A DNA stretch of 5,698 nt from JAHHLP01 sp041609895. GTDB taxonomy: Bacteria; Bacteroidota; Rhodothermia; Rhodothermales; JABDKH01. Numbering within the stretch: the first letter of the stretch is position 1; every line of letters begins with the position of its first letter. The position numbers were made by a program, and so were the translations under genes. Below the pieces are notes generated by a model. That model did not search any database. It was not told the DNA's origin and was given only the letters and a program-made list of their open reading frames with translations. Of the stretch, positions 1-5,656 are shown piece after piece. The stretch covers positions 1 through 5,698 of the forward strand of contig JBFIPX010000207.1 in NCBI GenBank assembly GCA_041609895.1. The letters are read 5' to 3'.

Positions 1-382
1 AGAATATGCCGCTGTTGCCGGCGGGTGAGATTTTCCACTCCAGCCTCAGGTCGAAATTCTGAAACTGCTCCCTCGTTATCAGATCATTTGAGCGATTCCA
101 GTCGCCCGGGAGATTAACATCGCCCCCAACGCAGGGCCCGCAGGTAATCGCGCCGTCGACGACGAGCCAATTATCTGAAACGACTTCTCGTTTGTAGCTG
201 CGCCACCTGTCAAGGCTCTGACCATCGAACAGCAGCTCCCATCCGTCAGCCATTTCCTGCTCTGTCAAATAGTTTGTCGCTCCCCGCTGCGCATCGGATT
301 CGTTCGCCTGACACGCGACCAGGAGAGCGCAGCATGCCGCCAGAATGCCACACCACGAGTAGGTAACGTTTGACTGCTTCAT
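1..382 (-). CDS. DUF1080 / 3-keto-disaccharide hydrolase-like lipoprotein (3' part cut by window edge)
   Basis: The gene starts at ATG 382 and runs off the left edge, leaving 127 codons. Residues 1-24 form a lipoprotein signal: a short charged N-terminus (MKQ), a hydrophobic Cys/Ala-rich core and the lipobox LVAC with the lipidated Cys at 24. The mature part shows DUF1080 (PF06439) landmarks: GWELLFDG (47-54) followed by LDRW, then VVDGAI (74-79), a short insert containing CGPC (81-84), LITREQF (101-107), and FDLRLEWKISPAGNSGIF (110-127), which is the family's beta-strand signature and breaks off before the usual aromatic residue. Known members are jelly-roll proteins, some of which cleave 3-keto-glycosides by elimination rather than classical hydrolysis. 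The start lies 2 bases after the stop of the upstream TIM-barrel gene, implying co-transcription and probably coupled translation, and there is no Shine-Dalgarno match. Family assignment is firm; substrate is unknown and the active-site half is outside the window. Confidence 0.9.
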   Translation of the reverse strand, partial: MKQSNVTYSWCGILAACCALLVACQANESDAQRGATNYLTEQEMADGWELLFDGQSLDRWRSYKREVVSDNWLVVDGAITCGPCVGGDVNLPGDWNRSNDLITREQFQNFDLRLEWKISPAGNSGIF

Positions 383-384
383 AC

Positions 385-1368
385 TTACGTCTTGCTGTAT
401 TCCGGTTGAAGTTTCTCTCGCACTCTCTCTAGAAGGGCCTTTGTCGCCCTTATTCCCTCCGCTTCGGGGCGGTCGTCTCCTTCATACTCGACACCCACAT
501 AACCCCGATAACCGGCGTCCAGAACGATCCGCATTAACCGCTCGAAGTCGATGTCCGATTCCTTGCCGTCGTCATCGAAGCGACGCGACTTCGCACTGAC
601 CGCCTTCGCATAAGGCATCAGTTCGGCGACGCCTTTGTAGTTGTCATAGGATTCGGCGCAGGCTCCGTCAGTCCCGGATTGAATACAGAAGTTGCCGAAG
701 TCGGGCAGCGTGCCGCACCGGGGGTGGTCGACTTTCTCGATAACCGCAGCTAGCCATGCACCATGACTGGACCATGAACCGTGATTCTCCACTATCACGT
801 TCACCTCGTACTCGGCCGCGAAGTCGGTCAGCATGCGAAGGCCGACGGCCGAAAGCTCAAGCTGCTTGGCGAACGGTTCCGCCTCATCATTGACTAGCGC
901 ATTGACGCGTATCGAATGACAGCCCAGATACTTGGCAGCTTCTACCCACTCGTAGTGGTTCTCTACTGCTTCCTGCCGCGCCGATTCGTCGGCGCTTCCA
1001 AGGTTTCCAAGACCGTCACACATTATCAGCACGCTCTGCACCCCCTCCCCATCGGCACGGCTCTTCATCTCGGATAGATATCCTTCGTCGGAAGCTTTGT
1101 CAGCAAAGAACCGGCTGACATATTCCACTGCCTCAATTCCGAATTCTCTCCGAGATCGCGTAGCAAAATCGAGGTTGTCCATCTTGCCGGATTGCAACGC
1201 CCTGTGGAGCGACCATTGAGCGAGTGAAATCGTGAACAGCGCGTCCGATGACCGTTGCTCAGTAGCAGACCGCTTTGAGGGTCCACTTTTGCTATCGGCG
1301 GATGTGCAGGCGGCAACTGTCGTACCCAGGAGTCCGACGCCTGAAAGGAGGAAATCGCGTCTATGCAT
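385..1368 (-). CDS. Tat-exported lipoprotein, sugar phosphate isomerase/epimerase-like TIM barrel
   Basis: The protein has 327 residues from ATG 1368. This start is chosen because it opens directly on MHRRDFLLSG, a Tat-type twin-arginine signal (R3-R4, then D-F-L), followed by a hydrophobic stretch and the lipobox VAAC with Cys21. The frame stays open to 1473, but the extra 35 residues would bury the signal and overlap the permease gene. After a Ser-rich linker (22-44) comes a xylose isomerase-like (AP endonuclease 2 superfamily) barrel: ISLAQWSLHRAL (47-58), GIEAVEYVSRFF (77-88), IRVNAL (153-158), VIVENHG (191-197), TLPDFGNF (220-227) and GYVGVEYEG (289-297). E194, D223 and E294 or E296 fit metal ligands of the superfamily; the usual His is replaced in AVSAKS (256-261) by S258. 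It lies 40 bases after the NHS permease and 2 before the DUF1080 gene, suggesting periplasmic or membrane-anchored sugar processing. Isomerase, epimerase, lyase or hydratase activity cannot be decided from sequence. Confidence 0.9.
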   Translation of the reverse strand: MHRRDFLLSGVGLLGTTVAACTSADSKSGPSKRSATEQRSSDALFTISLAQWSLHRALQSGKMDNLDFATRSRREFGIEAVEYVSRFFADKASDEGYLSEMKSRADGEGVQSVLIMCDGLGNLGSADESARQEAVENHYEWVEAAKYLGCHSIRVNALVNDEAEPFAKQLELSAVGLRMLTDFAAEYEVNVIVENHGSWSSHGAWLAAVIEKVDHPRCGTLPDFGNFCIQSGTDGACAESYDNYKGVAELMPYAKAVSAKSRRFDDDGKESDIDFERLMRIVLDAGYRGYVGVEYEGDDRPEAEGIRATKALLERVREKLQPEYSKT

Positions 1369-1408
1369 CAAAGTGACCGGGATAGGTTGGGAGATCGTCA
1401 CGTCGCTT

Positions 1409-2689
1409 CTAAGCGAGACCCTCAGATGGTCCGGCGTCCGCCGGTGAAATCTCGGCTGGCGTATCCAACTCACGGTCGACCTTGTCGTTGAACATCAACG
1501 CAAAGAAGATCATGATGGCGATCGCAAACACAGCCGGGATGGCCCAGAAGGTTTGAAACTGGTCGAGCGTCAAACTGGTCGCGCCTTCAGTTAGAATCGA
1601 ATTGTGCAGCGCTCCCGCTACCTGTGCTCCGATGAGCATGCCGACGCCATAAGTCACCAGCACAAGAAAGCCCTGTGCCTGTCCACGGATTGCGGGAGTT
1701 GACTTCTTGTCCACGTAGATCTGGCCGGTCACGAAGAAGAAGTCATAGCAGATCCCATGAAGCAGTATTCCGAATAGAATCATCCACACGACTGCGTCGG
1801 GTGCTCCGAGCGCAAACAGGGCGTAACGAAGGACCCACGCACCCATGCCCACTAGCAGCATCCACTTGACTCCCAGGCGCTTGAAGAAGAAAGGCATTAG
1901 CAGCATGAAGACGACTTCCGACATCTGCCCTAGCGACTGGGTACCCGTTATCTTTGTGAAGCCGGCGGCCTCTAGGAAGATCTGGGTGAAGTTGTAGTAC
2001 GCTGCAAGAGGGATACAGATAAGCAGGGAACTGATGATGAAAATATAGAACGGCTTGCTTCCCAGGTGTTTGAACGCGTCTACTCCTGCAATCGAGCGAA
2101 GCGATACTTTCTCACCGACCGCTGGCGGCGGCGTGTGTGGAAGGGTGAAGCTATAGAAGCCGAGTAGAATGCTGGCGACGCCCGCCGTGTAGAGTGGCGC
2201 CGCGGTTCGTTCAGGAACCTCACCGACGAACTGCGACAGGATGAACGAAATGAACAGACCAGCGATGATCCAGCCGATCGTGCCAAAAACACGAATCATC
2301 GGAAACTGCTTCTCCTGGTCCTCAATGTTGTGGAAAGCGAGGGAGTTCGACAGCCCGAGCGTAGGCATGTAGCAAAGATTGTAGAGGAGCAGCAGCGAGA
2401 TAAACGGAACGGGCGACGCTGCAAACTGCGGAACAAGGAACATGACGATGCCGCCCGCGATGTGCAATACGCCGAGCACTCTCTCCGTCGAAAAATATCG
2501 ATCAGCAATGAGGCCGAGGAAGAAAGGGGCGACGATCGCTGCGACAGGATTGACTGTGTAAGGCCAATGAGTGAGTTCGTGCATCCCACTGTTGCGCATG
2601 AACACGGCAATCGTGGTGTACCACGCTCCCCAGATGAAGAACTGGAGGAACATCATGACGCTCAGGCGGGCAGTAATCGACTTATTCAT
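1409..2689 (-). CDS. NHS-family MFS permease (NupG/XapB-like nucleoside or sugar:H+ symporter)
   Basis: The 426-residue protein has about twelve hydrophobic segments (roughly 8-30, 44-63, 70-90, 94-115, 132-155, 163-183, 213-234, 252-270, 275-295, 298-320, 338-360, 380-400), the normal length and topology for a 12-TM MFS carrier. Signatures of the nucleoside:H+ symporter family (PF03825) are clear: MMFLQFFIWGAWYTT (12-26), NSLAFHN (115-121), FPMIRVFGTIGWIIAG (129-144), GQMSEVVFM (254-262), LRYALFA (287-293), HGICYDFFFVTGQIYVDKK (311-329) and RGQAQGFLVLVTYGVGMLIG (335-354). The C-terminal tail after 400 is hydrophilic and acidic. E. coli relatives carry nucleosides, but homologues beside sugar-processing genes in Bacteroidota-like genomes probably import sugars or sugar derivatives; that is inference. 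It is the first gene of the leftward operon, 40 bases ahead of the TIM-barrel gene, suggesting uptake of that module's product or substrate. The ATG at 2689 is the first residue of the conserved N-terminus; no Shine-Dalgarno sequence precedes it. Confidence 0.92.
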   Translation of the reverse strand: MNKSITARLSVMMFLQFFIWGAWYTTIAVFMRNSGMHELTHWPYTVNPVAAIVAPFFLGLIADRYFSTERVLGVLHIAGGIVMFLVPQFAASPVPFISLLLLYNLCYMPTLGLSNSLAFHNIEDQEKQFPMIRVFGTIGWIIAGLFISFILSQFVGEVPERTAAPLYTAGVASILLGFYSFTLPHTPPPAVGEKVSLRSIAGVDAFKHLGSKPFYIFIISSLLICIPLAAYYNFTQIFLEAAGFTKITGTQSLGQMSEVVFMLLMPFFFKRLGVKWMLLVGMGAWVLRYALFALGAPDAVVWMILFGILLHGICYDFFFVTGQIYVDKKSTPAIRGQAQGFLVLVTYGVGMLIGAQVAGALHNSILTEGATSLTLDQFQTFWAIPAVFAIAIMIFFALMFNDKVDRELDTPAEISPADAGPSEGLA

Positions 2690-2775
2690 GCGCGTATCGC
2701 GGAATAGGGAGAATGGCGTCGAGAATCATTCGAAAATACAAACATCGGGTCAGCCGTGACGGGACGCGGATGATT

Positions 2776-2803
2776 TTTAAAGCGCCGGTAGCGAAATCGT
2801 CAG
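2776..2803 (-). promoter_or_regulatory. Candidate promoter for the leftward permease/sugar operon
   Basis: Read on the minus strand, CTGACG (2803-2798) as a -35 element (4 of 6 to TTGACA) is followed by a 16-base spacer and TTTAAA (2781-2776) as a -10 (4 of 6 to TATAAT). It would start transcription near 2769 and give a leader of about 80 bases before the permease ATG. A Bacteroidota-style -7 near-match, GATGTTTG, lies further downstream on this strand but has no TTG at the right distance. The match is weak and rests on position as much as on sequence. Confidence 0.25.
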
Positions 2804-2832
2804 AGGCTTTGCGACATCCATTTGATTCGACT

Positions 2833-2844
2833 TTCCACATGGAA
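2833..2844. promoter_or_regulatory. Perfect inverted repeat, possible operator
   Basis: TTCCA-CA-TGGAA is a perfect dyad with 5-base arms and a 2-base centre. The right arm is also part of a second inverted pair, GGAAG (2841-2845) with CTTCC (2853-2857), so three TTCC/GGAA half-sites occur in 25 bases. It sits 18 bases upstream of the candidate rightward -35 element and between the two divergent promoters, where a dimeric regulator could act. No regulator gene is visible in the window, and such short dyads also arise by chance. Confidence 0.3.
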
Positions 2845-2862
2845 GACCGTAGCTTCCTCAGC

Positions 2863-2893
2863 TTGACTATGCGTTCTGAGTCAACCAAATATT
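2863..2893 (+). promoter_or_regulatory. Candidate promoter for the RND efflux operon
   Basis: TTGACT (2863-2868) matches a sigma-70 -35 at 5 of 6 positions; 19 bases later AATATT (2888-2893) matches a -10 at 4 of 6. The same spot, AATATTTG (2888-2895), differs at one defined base from the Bacteroidota -7 consensus TANNTTTG, with a TTG 22 bases upstream. Either reading places the start near 2900, about 35 bases ahead of the TTG start codon of the outer-membrane factor gene. Confidence 0.35.
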
Positions 2894-2933
2894 TGCACTT
2901 CATCATCCGTATCTCTTCTTCACAACTTTCTAC

Positions 2934-4535
2934 TTGAACGAGAATCTGATCACCCTCACCCGCCGCGGCGTCAGATTTGCCTCGGGCGCGTTGGTTTTTC
3001 TTACGGTGCTTTCGGACGCCGTCGCTCAAGTGCCCGCGAATCCGGATAGTGCACTGGCTGCTGCGCTAGCGCAAATCCAGGGTATGCCGCTACCACTGGA
3101 ACGGGCCGTTGAGCTTGCCATGCAAAACGCGACTGTCATCCTGGAGGCTGAAGCCGTGATGGCTGCGTCACGTGGAAGGCGCCGAAGTGAGAGGGGGGCT
3201 TTTGACCCCGAGTTCTATATCACTGGAGAACGATTTCGTGATGAAACTCCGACATCGTCACCGTTCTCGGGCGCTGATGTCCTGGTCAGCAATCAGACGA
3301 CCTTCGACTCCGGCGTCCGAACCACATTCACGACTGGCACCGAGATATCAGCCTCTCTTCAGACGGTACGGACAAGTACCAACTCTGCATTCGCAGCCCT
3401 CAACCCGCAATACTCAAGCTTTGGGAGCATCCAGGTTCGTCATCCGCTGCTCTCGGGAGGAGGCATCGGAGCGGACACCGAGTACGAAGCGGCCCGATTC
3501 AGCGAGGTCGCAGCGGAAGCCCTGTATGGGGATGCGGTAAATACCGTGCGGGCAGCGGTGGAGGCTCTGTATTGGGACATCTATGCCGCCGAAAGAGATC
3601 TCGCCGTCCAAACTCTCATACAACAGCGGGCCGAAGCACTACTGGAGGAAGTTCAGTTACGGGCAAAAGCCGGACTGGTCGGACCCAATCAGGTCGAGAA
3701 CGCACGCGTGTTTCTTGCGGAGCAGGAACTGTCGGTCATTGATCGAAGCGAGTTTCTGGAGGCTCTTTCGGACGAACTTTCGTCGCTCATTGGAATGCGC
3801 CCGACGGGTAGGCACACCAGCTTTCGGCCTGTCGATGAGCCACCGGTAACCGTCGTGGTCGAAGATGTCGAGGCGTTAGTCGAAAAAGCAGTAGAATCAA
3901 ACCAGGTCCTCGCGGCAGCGCGCGCAGACCTTGATCAGGCGCGAATCAGGGCACGTGCGGCCAAACGAAACCGTCTGCCAACCGTGGACCTTATCGGATC
4001 GCTTGGAGCTAATGGTCTTGCCGGCGACGCTCAGGATGTCATCTTTGGCAGTGACACACTTAGAAGCAACAACGATGGAGACTTCTTCGATGCTGTCGGC
4101 CAAATCCGCGATTTCGAGTTTCCAAGATGGAGCGTCGGTCTGAACGTGACGATTCCTATCGGTTCTCGACAATGGTCGGGTAGGCTTCGCCAGCGCGTGG
4201 CGGAGGTTGAGGCGGCGCATCAGCGCTATGTTGCGGCGGAACGCGCTGTAGAAGAGCAGGTCCGGCGCGCACACCGTGAGCTTATCAACGGAAACGAGCG
4301 CCTTGAGATAGCCCGTCGCGGTGTCACGGCCTCCCAAGAACAGGTCCGTATCGGCTTGATCGAGTATCGAAACGGAAGAACAACGGCGTTCGAACTCGTG
4401 CGTCTTGGTGCGGACCTGGCCTCGGCGCAGCAACGTTATTCACAGGCGCTCGTACGAACCGCCAAGGCAGCGGCTTCGCTTGCCCGACTGACCTCGGGAG
4501 CGTATCCGTTTGCCACCTCTCAGAGTATTAGATGA
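2934..4535 (+). CDS. TolC-family outer-membrane efflux channel (TTG start)
   Basis: The 533-residue protein belongs to the outer membrane efflux protein family (PF02321, two repeats), the trimeric channel of tripartite pumps. The frame has no ATG or GTG between an in-frame stop at 2877 and TTG 2934; starting there gives a good Sec signal peptide (TRR at 9-11, hydrophobic core about 15-27, cleavage after AVA at 29-31). Repeat 1 spans about 50-290: LERAVELAMQN (55-65), an extracellular beta region around 90-170, the strand motif QVRHPLLSGGG (167-177) and a long Ala/Glu-rich coiled coil (185-285). Repeat 2 spans about 310-520: VEKAVESNQVLAAARADLDQAR (316-337 region), RLPTVDLIGSLG (347-358), WSVGLNVTIPIG (399-410) and a second helical hairpin (412-518) with GLIEYRNGRTTAFEL (474-488). 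Length is slightly above E. coli TolC. The stop overlaps the adaptor start (ATGA, 4532-4535), showing translational coupling. No Shine-Dalgarno sequence is seen. Substrate is not deducible. Confidence 0.93.
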   Translation: MNENLITLTRRGVRFASGALVFLTVLSDAVAQVPANPDSALAAALAQIQGMPLPLERAVELAMQNATVILEAEAVMAASRGRRRSERGAFDPEFYITGERFRDETPTSSPFSGADVLVSNQTTFDSGVRTTFTTGTEISASLQTVRTSTNSAFAALNPQYSSFGSIQVRHPLLSGGGIGADTEYEAARFSEVAAEALYGDAVNTVRAAVEALYWDIYAAERDLAVQTLIQQRAEALLEEVQLRAKAGLVGPNQVENARVFLAEQELSVIDRSEFLEALSDELSSLIGMRPTGRHTSFRPVDEPPVTVVVEDVEALVEKAVESNQVLAAARADLDQARIRARAAKRNRLPTVDLIGSLGANGLAGDAQDVIFGSDTLRSNNDGDFFDAVGQIRDFEFPRWSVGLNVTIPIGSRQWSGRLRQRVAEVEAAHQRYVAAERAVEEQVRRAHRELINGNERLEIARRGVTASQEQVRIGLIEYRNGRTTAFELVRLGADLASAQQRYSQALVRTAKAAASLARLTSGAYPFATSQSIR

Positions 4536-5620
4536 TCAACAAATTCCGCCCGGGACTTATGGCCGCCGTAATGATGGCCCTGGTCACCACAGGTTGTGAG
4601 GAGCAGCAGCAGGGTGGCGGATTCGCACCCCCTCCTACTCCGGTCGAAACGTCTATCGTAGTCCCGCAAACGGTCACCGATCGATTCGAGGCGGTTGGGA
4701 CGCTGGATGCCGGTGAGTCGATAATGATCGTTGCCGAGATCGACGGAGTACTCGAGAGCGTGCCGTTCGATGAGGGCGGGTTTGTAAAGGCGGGAGCACT
4801 GATAGCGCGGCTCGACGACGACCAGCTGGCAGCGGAGCTTGCCCGAGCGGAGGCAGTGCGAGATCAGACGCAGGCATCCTACGACCGTATCAAGTCCGTC
4901 GTTGACCTCGGCGCGGGTGCGCCCCAGGATCTGGACGATGCCGCCGCGGCGCTCAAGGTGGCCGAGGCGGAAGTCAAGCTCGCTCAGACCCGACTAGACA
5001 AAACAAGAATCACCGCGCCCTTCGCCGGCCTCGTCGGCGCGCGCAGGGCCAGTCCCGGAGCCTTTCTGCGATCAGGCGACGGCATCACGGAGCTTGCCCA
5101 AATTGACGAGCTCCGCGTCAATTTCTCCGTCCCTGAAAGATACCTCTCCCAATTGCAGCGGGGTTCCGAGGTTAGCGTGTCGACGACAGCCTACGAGGAC
5201 GAGGTCACCGGCCGGATCAATGTGGTCGAGCCAATCCTCGATCAGGTCACACGTAGCGCAAGAGTTGTGGCCAGAATCAGGAATCCGAAGAGACGATTTA
5301 GACCCGGCATGTCCGCCAATGTGTCGGCGGTGCTGGGGCGGCGAGAGGGTGCGATCGCCGTGCCGAGCGAGGCCGTGTTTGTCGATGGAGCGCAGCCCTA
5401 CGTATTCAGAGTTGGTCCCGACAGCACCGTCAGCCGGGTGGCCGTCGGTCTGGGTACGCGGCTGACGGATATCGTCGAGGTGACCTCGGGGCTTGACGCC
5501 GGTGATCGCGTCGTACGCGCGGGACATCAAAAACTTTTTGAAGGCGCCAAGGTGTCGATGGCAAGCGATGAGGTAAGCGGAGAGGCAAGCGGCGGAGACC
5601 CTTCGGGTCAAGAAGGATAG
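4532..5620 (+). CDS. RND efflux periplasmic adaptor lipoprotein (membrane fusion protein, HlyD/AcrA family)
   Basis: The 362-residue protein links the RND pump to the TolC channel in the periplasm. Residues 1-22 are a lipoprotein signal ending in VTTGC (Cys22), followed by a Gln/Gly/Pro-rich tether (25-38). Domains follow the adaptor order: first half of the lipoyl domain (about 60-95; GVLESVPFDEGGFVKAGALIARLDD), alpha-helical hairpin (96-157), second lipoyl half (158-195; RITAPFAGLVGARRASPGAFL in the 159-179 region), beta-barrel (196-268; LRVNFSVPE at 194-202, RFRPGMSANV at 255-264) and membrane-proximal domain (271-345; IAVPSEAVF at 275-283, VTSGLDAGDRVVRAG at 317-331). A Ser/Gly-rich tail of about 18 residues follows. 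The hairpin tip, normally R-x3-L-x6-S for TolC docking, reads R119, V123, A130. The start shares ATGA with the TolC stop; the pump gene follows after 36 bases. Family is certain; substrate unknown. Confidence 0.94.
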   Translation: MINKFRPGLMAAVMMALVTTGCEEQQQGGGFAPPPTPVETSIVVPQTVTDRFEAVGTLDAGESIMIVAEIDGVLESVPFDEGGFVKAGALIARLDDDQLAAELARAEAVRDQTQASYDRIKSVVDLGAGAPQDLDDAAAALKVAEAEVKLAQTRLDKTRITAPFAGLVGARRASPGAFLRSGDGITELAQIDELRVNFSVPERYLSQLQRGSEVSVSTTAYEDEVTGRINVVEPILDQVTRSARVVARIRNPKRRFRPGMSANVSAVLGRREGAIAVPSEAVFVDGAQPYVFRVGPDSTVSRVAVGLGTRLTDIVEVTSGLDAGDRVVRAGHQKLFEGAKVSMASDEVSGEASGGDPSGQEG

Positions 5621-5647
5621 CCGGCAAAGACTGACGGCTCCCAACCT

Positions 5648-5652
5648 GGTGA
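5648..5652 (+). promoter_or_regulatory. Ribosome binding site of the RND pump gene
   Basis: GGTGA complements the TCACC of the 16S rRNA 3' end and lies 4 bases before ATG 5657. It is the only convincing Shine-Dalgarno match ahead of any start in the window, and it fixes the start of the truncated pump gene. Confidence 0.5.
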
Positions 5653-5656
5653 AACC

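Larger units (their letters stand above)
2690..2933. promoter_or_regulatory. Divergent intergenic region between permease and efflux operons
   Basis: These 244 bases separate two outward-reading operons, so both promoters and probably their control sites must lie here. The stretch contains several A/T-rich patches (around 2731-2745, 2771-2782 and 2883-2894) unlike the flanking genes. It holds a candidate leftward promoter, a candidate rightward promoter and a perfect dyad, listed separately. Open frames cross it on both strands (2713-2937 plus; 2682-3029 minus), but neither product resembles a known family. No tRNA, terminator or regulatory RNA structure was recognised. Confidence 0.7.

Noticed and set aside
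1369..1408. GTGAC...GTCAC inverted repeat in the gap between the permease and TIM-barrel genes.
   Set aside because: Five-base arms separated by about 19 bases with no T run; too weak to call a terminator or an attenuator.
1369..1473. Upstream extension of the TIM-barrel frame to an ATG at 1473 (35 more residues).
   Set aside because: It would overlap the permease gene and place 35 Arg-rich residues before a textbook Tat/lipobox signal that begins exactly at ATG 1368.
2330..2707. 125-codon plus-strand frame antisense to the permease N-terminus.
   Set aside because: The permease family signatures occupy the same bases on the minus strand; the product is a highly charged artefact of reading hydrophobic codons in reverse.
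2958..2975. Twin-arginine (TRRGVRF) in the channel signal peptide as a Tat signal.
   Set aside because: The Tat consensus after the arginines is not met (Arg at the third position), and TolC-type outer-membrane proteins are Sec substrates.
2682..3029. 115-codon minus-strand frame across the intergenic region and into the channel gene.
   Set aside because: It overlaps the channel signal peptide on the opposite strand and the permease start; its Lys/Arg/Glu-rich product matches no recognised family.
3897..4433. 178-codon minus-strand frame inside the channel gene.
   Set aside because: It is antisense to a well-supported coding region with clear domain motifs; the product shows no domain and is explained by codon bias of the true frame.
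5072..5644. 190-codon minus-strand frame antisense to the adaptor gene.
   Set aside because: The adaptor motifs cover this region continuously on the plus strand; the antisense product is His/Arg-rich low-information sequence.
5621..5656. Possible terminator between adaptor and pump genes.
   Set aside because: No GC-rich hairpin followed by a T run is present in the 36 bases, and tripartite pump genes are normally co-transcribed.
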